Shown: positions 37,830 through 52,712, counted from the first letter of the stretch. The stretch: 64,000 nucleotides of DNA from Apostichopus japonicus (GCF_037975245.1 NC_092563.1:6079501-6143500), one strand, 5' to 3'. Translations and numbers: made by a program. The notes: generated by a model from the sequence alone, not told the origin.

Positions 37830-38100
37830 CTGAGATACAATCTGGTACATTATATAATAGTGCATTGCAATGTATAATACAACGCAACGTTACTCAATGC
37901 ATTGTAATACAATGCATTACAATGTAATGCAATGGGATACTATAACTTGAAATACAGTATAATGCAGAACAGTGCAATGCGATACAAAACGATTCGATGC
38001 AGTACAATAAACGGTGCAATGTGATACAGTACACTGCAAGACAATACAAAACGCAGCGCCATATGGTGCATTGCAATACAGTACAGTACAACACAATGGA
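37830..38100. repeat. Degenerate pentamer satellite (ATGCA/ATACA/GTACA)
   Basis: Continuous variants of GCAAT, ACAAT, ACAGT and GCATT. Both strands stay open for 60 or more codons because the unit is stop-poor; these are not genes. Confidence 0.75.
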
Positions 38101-40104
38101 ATGTTATCTTATAATTTGGAACTGAACCAATATCATTTGATGATTGGACTGTGTGTTCCAGAAGTACAACAAAACGCCTATGTCAAGTGTTACCGACCAT
38201 CCTTGGTAAACCTTGACTAACTGCATGTGTACTATGGAATGGTTAAAGAAACAGTAACATGATTCTAAACTAAAATGGTTAAAGCTCTACCCAACCAATC
38301 AATCTATGTCATCGCTAAATTGTTGCTCTCTTGTTTAGATTTTGTTACATCTAACGCTGTGACAATATGCAAAGACCATCTTAGCGCAAAAGTAACTTAT
38401 TAAAACTATCGTCTTGAAGAGAATCCACTGGCTTATTCAGGGTCAGTTTCTGTGTGTGATTATAGATCGACAGGGGAAATTCGTACTTTGACTGACCACT
38501 ACTCCATTAATTCTGTAGTGGACCGTCCAGGCGACAGGCTATCCCAGACTAAAGAAAATATTCAGACCTTCATTTAATCGCTATCTTAAAGGGAACCAGA
38601 TGCTCCATACATCCAGCTGGTTTCTAAACGCAAGAAGTAACAAATTGTCGTTTTCTCGGCGGGTGTATATAGCAAGAACGGATGAAACTCTTCAAATCAA
38701 AACGTTTTCTCCGAGCAAGGTTCGATGTCTCTTGATCTGCAGCCAGTTAAAATTAATTCTTTGCATTAGAATACCACGTTGATCAGCAGTGCATGTTTCA
38801 AAATTAACGTTAAACTGAAGGAAAAAACTATTCAAATTGCTTACGTAGGTAAACTTATAAACTTGCAAAGCGTCTAAACTTCTCTATCCTTGCTATAAAC
38901 GGGATCCTCCATCAAAGACATGAGGTATATGCAACGTAAGTAGTGTCACGTTAAGATATGCCTTTGGTCTATGGTCACACTTACATTTTTCACCTCGTCA
39001 ACTAACATTCATGAAATAAAGGAACGTTTCAATCGTTTAAATTTTGTTGATGATGTAAGAACTCGACCCCGAAACTATGAGTATGGAACTCGTAATATCT
39101 TCATGCTATGATTATGATACACATGCGCACACTGGCCGAGGTACACTGCATATTGATCTGTGGGAGATCATTGCGTCGGGTGCAGACATAAGATCATCTA
39201 CATAGGATAGTACAGTGCTTCATGATAGCTAAATTCTGGATTACCCTGTGTATTAGTGTTCGATGCTATAGGGCGTGTCACACATGTCATAGCTTTTGAA
39301 TTTCGCATTCTATACTTTTTAACTTATGCACGTTACATTTAATGAATCCGTATGAATTGATAGCCTATATGGCTCTAAACCATAATAGTTCTCTTTAGTA
39401 AAACAATTCTCCATCATTTTCTACATGACAATGTTCTACAGTTATTGACGATAGATCTTGCTATCACGTTAAAGATATTTCGGTGGTCTAAGCATCTGAA
39501 AACCTTATGGTTAAATCTCAAAATATATATGATACATATATACATTCTCACATTTCAAATATCGTAACTTTTAATATGCACTTATTACATTCGAGTCAAT
39601 CCCTTTAAGGTTGACAGAATCCCGGTTTCTGTTCTGACCTAGCGAAATGAGCTGATGCCAAGGAAATGCCAAGGGGATTTTCTCGACTGTCTGGACGGAA
39701 ACTGACCGTTCTGTGCTTGGTTATTGACCTGGCGCTGTGATCAAAACTATATATATATTTCTAAACCTATCGTAGAGTTTACAATCATGTCATATAACAC
39801 GCAGAACGCTGATAAGAGACATTGAAGCAACAAAAGAGGTTCTAGTTAGGTCTTGACTATGAAAAGTCCAAATCAAATGAGACGGATGGCTAAACATCTA
39901 TTCTCGAGAAATTGGTGTTGACTGTTGTTCGGGTTTCGTTGTTTTGACCTTAAATTAATCGAAAGACCCTACCCGGAACCTCAAATAATTATCTGTGCTA
40001 TCTTCCTACGACGTATATTCATCGAGTTTTACCATGCATAGACATACATATACACACTATAAAGTTGCAATTGTATTTGCAAATGCATGCTGGTGGAATA
40101 AAGA

Positions 40105-40383
40105 TTACATCAAGCGTTCAAATTTGCGCATGTAATTGCAGAGAGAGCATGCAGTCATTTTCTGAGAGACGAGGTAAATAAAATATATGTGTCGTGCCAG
40201 AATATAAACCCAAACATCTTGATAACCAGGAATTGTTAAAGGGTTCGGGAGTGGTATAAGATCAACGTATCGACTCTGCGTTAAAAATCGAACAATTATT
40301 GGACGTGGACTTATTGGCTTAGATAAACTAAATGTTGCTTTTTGTTGGGTTTCGAGTACAGCTTTTTCTGCATCGCATCTCAA
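40105..40383 (-). pseudogene. Possible LINE (L1-like) ORF1 fragment
   Basis: A 92-codon minus frame contains SKPISPRPIIVRFLTQSR. Arg-Pro-Ile-Ile-Val-Arg-Phe is close to the conserved string at the start of the RRM-like domain of L1-type ORF1 proteins. The residues after it diverge quickly and no reverse transcriptase frame lies next to it, so at best this is a decayed 5'-part fragment. The match could be accidental. Confidence 0.22.
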
Positions 40384-41159
40384 AGAGATAAAAAATATCT
40401 TCCCTATCTGTTAGGGATCTTTATTTGTGCTTAAGTATGAAGACATAATTAGCAGGATGAGGGATGGAGGGGGGGGGGGGGTGGGGAGAAGTTATGAGCT
40501 AAAGCCAAGTGGGATTAATTAAACATTTAAGATAAAAAGTTGCATGTGTTTTTAGAACACTTTGAATAAGCCCGATTATACAACATTTTAAATCACATAA
40601 AGGAGCACTTTTATCGATTCATCCACAGATGATGATCTCCAGGAGTGAAGAGGTCATAGACCAGTTTGATGAGAGCAAGCCTAGTTGATGAGGTGATAAG
40701 AAAATGTTATGGTTTAATCAAGGGTGGTACAATCTGTCATTCCTCAGTGAATCTAGGAGACACAAGATGAGTCTATTAAATGATAACATATTAATTTGTA
40801 CCTTTTGGTAATGTTTGGTCTCCCCTTTTTTGCCTTCAGTAGTTTAATGAGGTGGTTTCTTCTGTTAATTTTGAACTGTCAACTATAATCAAGGTAATTC
40901 GATTGTGATATGATACAGCAGCTGGGTATTATCCATTTCTAAAATAACAAAACAGTATTACACTTTCTTTCTGCAGATTTCCATATACAACGGGTAGAAA
41001 AGTTAAGTAGGCCTATAACTTTCCAAGAATAATTTGAAAGTAAAGTATCCATGCTTTTTTTTTTTTTTGAATTTTCTTTAATGAATAGTCTAGAAATGAA
41101 TTGTTTATTAGCTTCAACCGTTTAGGAGCAATGTTTCATAAACTATGTACTATTCTAGC

Positions 41160-41822
41160 CAGTGGCGGCGGAACCGGGGGGGGCTTGGGGGGGGGGGCTC
41201 AGCCCTCCCAATGAAAAAGTTGAGGGGGCAAATGCATGATTAGCCCCCCCAATATTTACCAAGGCTCCGAAACGTACATCTGCCCATTTTCAATGCATAC
41301 TTGTCGATCTGTCCGATGCACACGTATACTATATGGTGTAATAATTTTCGTTAATACTGGGGGGACCCTCGGCTCGTCCCCTGGCTATAGACCACATTGT
41401 CACCCCGTGAAAAGTGGAAGCAGTGAGTGTGAGTACCGGTAAGCGCAACACAACTTTGTCTTAGGCCAATGACTTGCCTCATTTCAGCCAGTTCTCCAAC
41501 ATCCCATTACTATACACTCAAAAACGTCTTTACGAGTACACTACGAGTTATAGCTACTCTCTTAAAACACCATCGAATATACAAATTACAATGTTTTTAC
41601 AAACTTTTACATGTAATCTGAGAAATTGCAGGCTTGAGACCAATATTTTAGGGCTAGGTATTCGCAGCATAAAACACTCGGGAAGTGCCGTTTCCGGCCA
41701 TCTGGGGGGTTTGAAAAACCCAAAATTTTCTTGTACGCTCCGCGCCAACCGATGGTGGCGCTCCGCTTAGATAGTCTCCACGCATTAGCCCCCCCAATAA
41801 ATTTTCCGTTCCGCCGCGCCTG
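41160..41822. mobile_element. hAT-type MITE, 663 bp, GGCGGCGGAAC ends
   Basis: Starts CAGTGGCGGCGGAACC and ends GGTTCCGCCGCGCCTG-like (actual end GTTCCGCCGCGCCTG), flanked by perfect 8-bp repeats ATTCTAGC (41152-41159 and 41823-41830). Near the right end (about 41677-41777) it carries the roughly 100-bp module found four more times in the 12-14 kb cluster. Non-coding. Confidence 0.88.
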
Positions 41823-42357
41823 ATTCTAGCTAACTATATTTGCCGCTTTCTAGCTTGATTTAGTCTCGGCTAGTGTCTTACTCACAGTCATGCTCATACT
41901 CACTACATAACAAGGTCGTTATTCATGTGCTAGCCTATAGTGTTCTGTTGTGGCTCACATAAAAGGCTGGATATATTTTCTACCTTAATGTGTATTAGTG
42001 TATATATACCTATGTAATCACAGACATGAACAAACCACATTATTAGTCGTTCAATATTTTGCACATAAAGTCACTCGTCCTATTCTTTGTAACGTATCTG
42101 TTCATACATTGGACTACTCTGCCTCAAACTACTGTCGTGTATCGATCTGGCTAGCCATATATAGACGCGACAACATTTTGCACGGCTTCTTCGTCGCTTT
42201 TATCACGCATTCGACGTGCTGTCGTATCTTAATAGTCTCCAAGACAATACTTTGGTAGAATTAAGAAACAGATATTTCCAGTGGTTAACGTTTCCAAGTC
42301 CTTTGTTAAATTATATCATGTTCGATTTGAATGTCAAGGCCTTTTTTTCCGCCGTTG

Positions 42358-42396
<39 letters not shown>

Positions 42397-44218
42397 TGCA
42401 ATTGTAAGAATCGACCGACATTCAAAGCTTTATGATCGCTGTTTTGATGAAAAATTACATATCTAGTAATACATACACGATCATCCAAAGAAGCTCAACG
42501 TTAATAACTAGGCACACACGAAAATCGATAAAACTATTATGTATTCAAAAAAGCAAAAAACACCAAAAACTGACGAAATATTATATGATATCTGCAACCA
42601 TTGTTTCTTTGTCTTAATCTAAAGACCTTTTTTTCCCCACTAGTTACGTGCAAGATCTCTTGAAAAGATAGAAATGATTCGTGACATTATGATCATGAAT
42701 GACTAACGGAATAATGCATATATATGATCGCTTATTATTAGTTAAGGTTATATAGTGATGAACAAACCGTTTGAAAATGAAATAAATTTAACTGCAAATT
42801 TGCTATTCTATTTGCCCTTTTAATGTGTTGAACTTTCCATTTTTTCTACAATCAATATGAGCTGACCTGTTTATTCATAAATAAACCTCGCATCCGCCAA
42901 AATTTGTTTTAGAGCAATTGTTCCAGTTTTAATAATGTTCGAGTTTTGCAAAAAAAGAGCTGCATATGGACTTCGCGAGCCAGCTCGGAGCCAGGGGGAG
43001 ATTATGTCTCTGGCCTACCCACTCTTTACAAATTCATGGTCGGTAGGACTACATTATCCGTTATATCCCATATTTCCCTGGCCCCTCACTGACCCCGAAG
43101 TCGCATGTATATATGACCCTCATTCTCTCTTCAGGCCTGTGTAGATCAAACAAGAAATGCCTATAAAACTGCAAATTTGTAGTGAGATAAATATACTGTT
43201 ACGGAAGTCTATTAAAATCACACCATGCTATAGACGACGACGTGTGCAACGACCAAAAGTTTGAAAATGAAAAACAAAAGGAGAACAGGAAAAAAAAAAG
43301 TAGACAAAATGTAGCATTATTCTGAGTTATATTTATAACCACAAATGAAGCATTGCAGAGTGCACAAGTTAATCGGTTTCAAGAACGGTTTACCAAACGA
43401 CGCGGATATATTTTGATTTTATTTTATTATTAGGTATAAACGCATGGATGTGTTTGCTAAGAAGTTCTATTTTTGTGTCAGGATTGACGAAGGCGAGTGT
43501 GCACCCCCACACTCCTCTCTGGATCACCCCCCCCCCTCACCCTTGGACCATTTCGTTAAATTTGCTGGATTTAAAATTCCTCTGTATTGAACTTAATCAG
43601 TTAATTCGATAATTTGATTTAGCCAAATAGTTTTAGCTAAGTAAATCTCTTAGATTGAGGGGTTTGTCCAATTATGTATGCATATTAGTTATCCTGGTCG
43701 GATTGCCACAAAAGTTACGACCGTGCAGCTTTAAGAGTGCAGGAGTATCAGGTTTCTATATTGCAAACTATACCGACACTGTACCTGTTATATCGAACAA
43801 TACTCTTGTGCGTGAAGCCTATTCCATAACTAGTAGGCCTATACCTTGAAAAGCATAAAGAATTAGCTATGTCAGCCTAAAACTGCCAAAAGCGAACAAG
43901 CAATTTTTGACATTTACTCAGTTCACAATCAAGTTCACCATGCCTTAAACAGGCAGAACGTATACGCTTTTGATCTTTGATATTCGAGGTAAGCTGATGT
44001 ATATCCATGTTTGAATATGAACCAAAAATTTCAATTCTTTTGCAAACTATTATTTACACTGGTATAGGCCTAAGTCTCGCGTTTATTTTTATATGTGATA
44101 TTCTGTTTGTTTACATGTATCATTCGGATATACCCGTTTATAAAACTGCAAATTTTGATAGAGCTTTATTGTGGACGAAATATTGGGTTAGATATACAAG
44201 AATGATACACACATATGC

Positions 44219-44263
<45 letters not shown>

Positions 44264-44322
44264 ATATATGTGTGTTATAACCTCACGTCGAAGGAATTTC
44301 GAGCTGGTATGATAGCCTACAG

Positions 44323-44369
44323 ATGAGATAGCCAGACGTCTGAGGGCCCTCGACTCAGCACTGGCCCAG
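44323..44369 (+). CDS. Candidate short internal exon (with possible last exon at 44426)
   Basis: A GC-rich 47-base block lies between an acceptor (GATAGCCTACAG) and a good donor (GCCCAG|GTAAAT). In phase 1 it reads DEIARRLRALDSALAQ, an amphipathic helix. After a 56-base gap an acceptor (CGGCAATTAG) leads in frame to RKRSEARVGFNACPI and TGA near 44470. A 56-base intron is short for an animal of this kind, so the second part is doubtful. No upstream exon was identified. Confidence 0.25.
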
Positions 44370-44999
44370 GTAAATAGTTAATATTGACAGACAACGAGTA
44401 ATACTGTTCATCTGTCGGCAATTAGAGGAAGAGGTCGGAGGCCAGGGTGGGGTTCAACGCATGTCCCATATGAATACATGTTATCATTACAATGTCATAA
44501 GTAATTAATTATTTTCGCTGCTTCGCCTGTATATACGATATCTTAAGCTCCCTGTGTTATAACACTGACACACATTGAAGTGGTTATATGATGGTATGTA
44601 TGTGTGTGTGTGTGTGTGTGTTTCATACGCAGAAAGAGGTTCCGATAAAACATAATCAGATCATAACCCAATAATAATAATAATAATTGTAATAAAAACA
44701 CTAAGATAATAAACATTCATTCGTTTCGTCAAAATATTTAACATGTGCCCTTGACAAAATAGATCCTGCAAGTCATATCTAATCATTGAAAGAATTGCGC
44801 CTGTGTAATAAATACAATACAATTTGCATACAAATTATTACCTCGTGTAAAATTTATGCAAATTTATGAATATCGATAAAACACGTGATATTATATAGGG
44901 AATCATAGTCATCAAATAATTGCAATTTTTATTATACATGTTAATAAAAATTCCTCACTGTATAGTGTATGCAAAATTAACGGTTTCGTGGAATAAAGT

Positions 45000-46437
45000 T
45001 CACGCTGATTCAAAATATAAATTGTGGGTATACGGAACAGAATCAAAGATGGCGAAATATGCAAATTAAAACTATTCCCCTTCGGCGCCAATTTCTGTGG
45101 AAAAGTGTAGGGTTGATAGTCGACCTATCTATTCGTGTTTTTTCGATGAATTTTTGAAATTTACAGAGTTTAGAATTTTGGATCATGCATGTTAGGCTGA
45201 AGAAAACGGGCGGACGTGGAAAAGTGATATTCCCACATTCCTATTCTTTACTTTTGCGGTTAGTTAATTTTCATAACATTAATTTAATTTAACTGTAAAT
45301 TACGCATGCGCGTTCTCGACATCGAATGACGTCATATCAATCAACTGCAGGCTCGCGGTATATGGAATTCCAAGTATCCGTAACTTTTCATAATGGCGGT
45401 ATGTTTTCCAGACGATATATATGTCTGTTAATCTCCACCGCCCGGTGTGAAGCTAAACAATATCACAAGTCGTGATGATGTTTTGATGGAATATATCTTA
45501 CTTATTCTTCACACTAAACGGGGTTATGATTGTGTAAGTAACTTAGTGGTATGCAAAATCAGACTATGATGATTTAATAAATAGCCTTTGTGTCAAGTGA
45601 GTGCTAGTTTTCTAAGTTCCGTGACATCCTATTATAACGTAATATAGCACGACCATAGCTCTTCACATTTTTTTTTGGGAGGGGGGGGGGGGCGGTGGTG
45701 AAGTTTCCTGTATACCACTGAATCACTCACAAGATGAATGCATTTGTACGGAAGAAAGACAATGCTAACCCCAAAGATGTTGTTTCAGAGGTTTAAGTGG
45801 TTGAGAGTTTAGTTTAAAATATAAAGAATCAGAAACTTATACACAATATATAATATACCGTATAATATTTTTGGTGTCCTGTTTGACCAAAGCCCTTAAA
45901 AAATGCACTTCAGTAAGTGACCAGTACACCCCCCCCCCCTATAATATACAGGCATTTAAACTATCTGCGTCGGTGTGTAACTAAAAATGGCATAATTTCT
46001 GCTCGGTAATTATAAGCTCTGGAAGTAAATCCACTTTATTTTTTAATTTAACAAACCTGGCGCCTTAATTCTGAAATTATATGCACGCTTCGGACTTCAG
46101 TAAATGCAAGATACTTAAAGATGCAGCTGTTATGATAATAAAATGCATTTCATCCTTTTAACCTTATACTATATCATCAAACAATTTTTCAAGCTAATTA
46201 AATAATGCATTTATTAATGTAAATTTAATATCCTGAGGGCATTTGTTTTGGTTACTTTGCTGTATTGCCTACTTCATTGTCTTCATTGGGAGATATAGCT
46301 TAGGGACTAAGAGTGACCAATGAATCTCATTTAAAATTTCTGTTTTTATAGCTTACTTTAAAGGAGTGTGATATGTCTTACGCTTCTCGGACGTTTTGCT
46401 AATATTATGTACATTATCTTTTCTTCAAAGGTACCAC

Positions 46438-46492
<55 letters not shown>

Positions 46493-49400
46493 AACAATAA
46501 ATGACGATATTAATCCATCCATTTGTAAGAAATGGTGTAGCTATAAAAAAGTTATTGGAATAAAATTAAATAATTGAATAGGGTCTGAATTATTCTTGTT
46601 TGTACTTTTGTGGCTTTGTGACAAAGCATAATGTCCATGAAACAGCCATCAATTTACATTATTGTTCGTTTTTAATTAAAGGCCTGTTGATCGGTGCCCC
46701 CCCCCACTCTCACATTTACATCAGAGGTGCACAAATTCAACAATCAAAGGGACTATTGTAAATGACAATATTGAAAGAAATATAAGCCTCTACCTTGGAC
46801 TAACTAAAAGTCCGTACAAGCAGTTGATATTTGCATATACGAATTGGGGTTGTATTCGCTATTGTTATTAACTATCGAAGCTAACTTCCGGTTAATTATG
46901 ACCTTTGAACATAACATGAATTTATGGAGAGGAATATTCAATTAACTTGAGTAAATTTGCTTGGAATTGAAGAATTCCTGCCGAGTAGACATTAAATTAC
47001 GTCGGTAAGGCATGATTGATAGATCAATTAATCGAATAATCGACAGTACTGTATACAATAAAAAGCAATGTCTGTGTAAACAATATATCATACCAACATA
47101 TACAATTAAATAATTCGAATTCTTATACTGCTTTAACTTCAAGACGATATATGGACAGATTTCAAACATGATTTTTCCATGATTGAATCGCTATACTTTT
47201 TACACCTTTCTGAAAATATAAATGAATAAACTCGGCATTTTCATGTCCCCAAGGGCAACTAAACTAATAATGTCTCAGCTCATTTCAGCAACGGATGAAA
47301 GAAGTCTATCAGTAGTAGCCGTAAAGTTGTGGTAATCATTTGAGCTGTCATTATACGCGTCTAGGTTATAGCTGAAATCGTTGTTGATATTATTTTAGAT
47401 TAAATCTCATCCCATGAATGTCTTATTAATCCTTTGAGTATCTACATCATTGACAGAGGTATGGAATTGTATATGGTCTGGAAAGCTCGCTTTTTAGTTC
47501 GAAACGATAAAAGTTCCTTAGACAATATAGAACGCCACTATAACAGGTCTTTTACGGCAAAATTAATACTAATATTATCATTTGCTTGCCGTGTCCACTG
47601 ACATTATTTTGGCAAGTTTGAAATTTTTACATCAGACCATTAAATAGTTTACTAATTAAAAGTTACTTTAAAAGTTAAATAGGGTGGGTGGGGGTGTTTG
47701 GGAGGAGTGAGTATAGGCATCGAACCCAGAGTGTGCTGTCAGCAACTTATCAAAGCAATTAGTGTGTAATTACCATCCCCGAATAGCAATCATTAATTTT
47801 CAGGTACGACAGCTGTTGTTGAAATTGAACCAACAACCAGGTAGATGAAAAATCAATTTCTTGGACAATCAAAAGGACTGTTAATTTCGAAACGCTCTTA
47901 CGGGTTTCTCATCTGCAACTCTTGTCCCGGTCTTATATAGTCTTCCTCATGTGTTTGTATATTCGTAAAAAAAAACCACGACAGTATTCTTCAAACGTGA
48001 AAGCACACTGTACATACGTGTAAGTATTTACAATTATAACAGTGGTCGACCACTTACGCGAAATGTGATACCGCTAACATTATACGCGCCAACTGTGGAA
48101 TGACGATACAAGTCGTTAAACCGCGCAGACGACAATGATATATTTACGGATGTAATTCTGAACCATTCAAAATAGAGTGTTAGGATGAATAGCCTATCTA
48201 GACCTATATATAGATCTACTACCCTGATAATTATTTCCGTCTACACCAAAACTATACGCTGTACATCAAATTTGCCCCAGGGTATATCTACCAGACCATC
48301 TCGAGTAAATTGGACTGGTCATCCAGACTGGATGTCTCAAAATACTTGACCTGTCTCATTCCTCCAGAGTGCTTTTCCCGCCTCGGCCAATATTTTCGAT
48401 AAATTAACAAGTTGGTAAAAACGGTGCAACTGCACGAACACGCACTATACATATACTAGTTGTAATGAGTAATTCATCGCGCCTGTCCATTTGTTGGTTC
48501 TTGAATGATATGCAATGAATGCATTGCAATGATGCATACTGTTCGACCAATGGTGATCTGTAGCCTGTTCTTAATTTCTTGTAAACAAAATACCCATTTG
48601 ATAATTGCGTAAAAGGAATAAAACCAAATTTAGATATATGGTTGATATAAGTATTTTGATATTTATAAATATTTTAATTTTTCTAAGGCTATTTGAGTAT
48701 TTAAATCATTGTTTGTTTATCTGCATTTGATATGCATCTATAGATATACCGAATACTTGGCAGACGAAAAGTTGTCAATTTTGTTTTTTTCTCAAGTTAA
48801 AGAATCATTTTTTCTTTCCTCGAATTTTCTAACTACCATGATGAGTACTTTTGTATTTATTTCAAATCTGAGAAATAAATATAAACACAGCAAAGTTTTA
48901 GAGATTATAACACAGCTGGTCGGTATGTGCATATATACTGTAGCTTGCATATAGTGGAAGTCGGTAAGGGGTACCATTACACACACCGCAAATTTCAATA
49001 GACCACGAATATATAACTTCATAGGGAACTCCCTGATTTAACATATTTAATTTTATATAGTCTAGGGATACATTCCATATTTTTTATTCATATTCTTCAT
49101 GATGTCATGTGCATACGTAAGAACTCTGACCATCAATATTTGATGAATCCTATTCAGACCTTCTATGACCTAAATATAAATGCTTTAATCAATATGATCG
49201 ATCAAACGATAAAAGGGTTTCTGGGGCAACGAGAACGTATGAAAGGGTATACTCCTCGTTGTTCCTATTCATTCACTGTATACTGGTAGTTAACGATCAT
49301 ACACGTTTAGATTGAGAGAAAAACGTTTTGCTAGATTTATAACACATATATAATATAATATATTTTGATTGTGATTGAACTAAAGATGAAGATTTGAAAT

Positions 49401-49790
49401 AAAATGTAATAACTGACGATTCTTAACACTTTTAATGTTAATATATTTCATGACCTGCATCTTTCATAAGGTAAGCAAGAGATACAAAAATAAATTTAAG
49501 GGGATGAAGGAAGATTAATGAGATAAAACTATACGTGACTATTTCAGTGAAGCATATATAGTACGCTCACTTGTCTTTTAAAAGCAAATCTGAATCTTGT
49601 AATATCCATCTAATAGTGAATGGATTATTTTCTTTTAGCCTCACTATCTGCTCTCAGACTTTTGATTTAAGAACATTTGAAAGAGGATAAACATGTCTTA
49701 AAGAGAAGCCATTGGCAGTTGACATATACATATAGCTATATAATTATCACTATAGTATGAGGAATTTTTGAACATATATGTGAAATCATT
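45000..49790. other. About 4.8 kb largely unassigned
   Basis: Includes G-run 45679-45692, C-runs near 45931 and 46698 and (AT)n at 46440. ATGGCG starts at about 45055 and 45394 have YY1-like context but no supported exon. A 37-base block at 47804-47840 between AG and GTAGAT is too small to call. Confidence 0.4.
46440..46490. repeat. (AT)n microsatellite
   Basis: Uninterrupted AT dinucleotides. Comparable tracts at 6036-6060, 42360-42392, 44222-44262 and 55016-55066. Confidence 0.95.
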
Positions 49791-49843
49791 TTCACCTCCG
49801 CAGATCCTTTATACATATCACACATTGTTTTATTTTTTCGCAG

Positions 49844-50007
49844 CTTGGTCAGTAATGGAGAACCATCAATATTTTCAATATGTACAACCTAGTGAGAAAA
49901 TAGCCACATCTCATTTCGGAAATAAGATGTGGAGAAACAACTCTATGAAGTTGAGTAAACCAAACGGAATCAACGCCGCCAGTAGATTTTCTGTCCAAAG
50001 TAACTAA
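49844..50007 (+). CDS. Candidate terminal coding exon, 54 codons
   Basis: Strong acceptor (TTGTTTTATTTTTTCGCAG). The exon starts in phase 1 and is open to TAA at 50005-50007. The frame runs WSVMENHQYFQYVQPSEK, then through SHFGNKMWRNNSMKL, to end NAASRFSVQSN. It is hydrophilic, with mixed residues and no low complexity. Function unknown. A second similar candidate lies 490 bases downstream. Confidence 0.28.
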
Positions 50008-50495
50008 ACATTGTGAATGTGTAAGAGGCATCCGATAACCTGGACCAGATGCACTAATATTAATTCCGAAGAAGCTCGTATATCACAATGTTAGAATCTC
50101 CAAACAACTGCCAGTGTTACGCTTATTAAACTGCCCAAACAAAATTATGCACTTGTCATAATTGTTATTATTATTATTATTATTGTTGTTGTTATTATTA
50201 TCATTATCTTTCTTTCTAGCTTACAGTTGCGCCATTATATCTGAATAATTCAGTAGATTCTTCAACACATCACAATGACCGCATATATACTAGATGTACA
50301 TTTACCATGCAGTCCATAAGTACATATCAGAAAATATAACGTTAGGTTGCTAACGTTTATATTATGTCAACAGTGAAAGTTAAGACAGCTAAAAAGTCAA
50401 ACTATATCATTTTAATGAAGAAATTAAAACTAAATCCCTGAGCTTCAAGGAATGCTCTTGATGATGATAATAAAGTTTGTACCATCTTTATTTAG

Positions 50496-50634
50496 TACCT
50501 TTTACATTACGGTATCAATACACACATCGCCCGAGATAGGAAATATCACAAATTTGCATGGTTACGAATTTGTACTAATTCGTCCATATTTTTGTTTAAA
50601 GTGCATCGACTGTTCAAACAAACTCGAAGTTTGA
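50496..50634 (+). CDS. Candidate terminal coding exon, 45 codons
   Basis: Acceptor ACCATCTTTATTTAG, then phase 2 start, 45 codons and TGA. The frame includes VSIHTSPEIGNITNLHGYE and ends in a segment with CLKCIDCSNKLEV, where three cysteines cluster. Its start phase differs from that of the exon ending at 50007, so the two are not simple alternatives behind one donor. An AATAAA just upstream (about 50469) could instead be the poly(A) signal of the preceding candidate. Function unknown. Confidence 0.22.
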
Positions 50635-51299
50635 AAGAACGCAGTCCATGGAATGGAATTTTTGTAATGTTTTTGCTGTGGATGTGTACGTTAACATGAC
50701 AACTCTTCATGCTGTAGGCCTATCACCTTATGTACTATAGACTCTTCCAAATAGAAAAACCCCATTCATCAATCTTGAGATTGAAATATTGCACACATGG
50801 TCCGTCTATACAAAGAGACACAAACATACACACTGATGTACACGCAGACAGGTATGGACGATTGACGATACTAAATTACTAATTACAGCTCACTCTACAG
50901 CTTTACTAGCTCCAAATAATTATTATTGTTTTTGTTTTCTCTTTTTTCAGGAACTTTACAAATTCGTTATTTCTTCAAATTGCGATCGATTTTAAAAACA
51001 AGTAATCAAGTCTGCATGGCTTGAGGCGTTTGTCAAACTTGACGGAGTGGACACTTAGGCCCTATTAATCCGCGGTGACTATAGCCTTTTAAATAAACTG
51101 GTAATTAACTAAAGTTTAAATAAAAGTTATGAGTTGATTGTTTATAGTGGTGTATCTTGTTGTATTATTACTATGTATGTATTATTTCGTACTATTGTCA
51201 CTAATTGGCATGTCCGTGACCGCTCTTCTCTGTGAATAATAAGAGTTTAATGGAAGGTCATTACATGACGCCGTCACCATTAAAGTAGTGTATATAGTA

Positions 51300-51406
<107 letters not shown>

Positions 51407-52654
51407 AGACTTTTGGAGTATATATATATATATGAAAATAACAGGTTGATATAACGGGCACTTTATAAATCCTTTTTTGTACACATCCCAAGTTCATCCC
51501 AAGACCTATTTACTATATGTTAGTACTAGGGGGTCGGAGCAAGTATTACGCTTGGAAGTATCGTTTGAATATAAATGTTTAACTATTAGGACTAGTGGTA
51601 CGAGTAAAGAATGTTTCTGTGTGTGATACATTCAACAACACCAATGAATTGAATGATATCTTTACTGTATCGATATCACTTTAAAGTCGCCCAGAACGTG
51701 AAGGTTTATGTCGAATAAGTACTTTAAAACGTAGACACAACGTTTATGAACAATATTAATGCGCACAGCGTCCTTAGAGGGCAGTTCCCGCCTACAGTTA
51801 ATGAATCAAGCTATACAGTAGCAGACGACAGCTTGAATGAACGCGAATGAACCGCCCTGGCTTAATCGGATGAAAATTAATTTCGAATATTGCTGGGAAT
51901 TTTACATACTAATGAATGGAAGTGGATATACTTCGCTTCCGAATAGTACAATTCCTACAGTTCAAGGACAAATAAACCACAAAAACAAGGGTCTAAACGA
52001 TCCGAAGGACTCAGTAAAGTGAAAGAATATGGAAAGCGAATGACTAGTTCAAGCACGAAGAAGTACATTAGTCAATTTTTTTCCAAGAACTGACGCTGAG
52101 TTTTATAGACCTACACTATATGCCTCGATACATCAATTAAAGCGTTGCATACCTTTCAAAGGAAAGTCTATTAAGTGTTCGGAATTAACCCATAGGCTAT
52201 GTATATATGTATATCCAATGTACCAATAACTTTAAGCCTAGCTTTGTCGTAATGTAAACAAGAAACATTAAGCCAGCATGAATGTTTGCCTTTCATTTGA
52301 ACACGACTACTAAAATTATCGCTAGGGCGATTTAACAGCGAACATTTGTAGTTTATCGGTTAGATTTCTACAAATTCCTGCAGGGGAAATGTGACTAAAC
52401 TGATTTATTTCATCAGGAAAGATTTAAAAAAAGTGTACATTTGGGAGCTATATCAGAAACGATTACAAGACTCTCTGAAATTGATGCGAACTGGGGCTAT
52501 ATATACCAATCAATATATACCAAAACCACGACAATGATAAAATCGCATATATTATGAAAAGCAGAAATCATATAAACGCGTATTAGATTTCTTTTTTAAC
52601 AACAGGCATGTTTAAGTTAAGTAATTATAATTCTTTTTATCTGCGCTTGCGACT

Positions 52655-52712
52655 AGAGTTATAATTGTTATAATTATAAGAGTTATAATTAATATAAGAG
52701 TTATAATTGAAG
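52655..52712 (+). repeat. Short tandem AGAGTTATAATT
   Basis: Three copies of AGAGTTATAATT separated by ATATA-type spacers. Confidence 0.75.

Noticed and set aside
44323-44369. BH3-like helix (IARRLRALDSAL)
   Set aside because: The hydrophobic spacing is similar, but the Gly-Asp pair that defines BH3 motifs is absent.
48240-48440. Minus open frame ending YFETSSLDDQSNLLEMVW
   Set aside because: Protein-like composition, but no credible acceptor, start or homology; expected by chance at this length.
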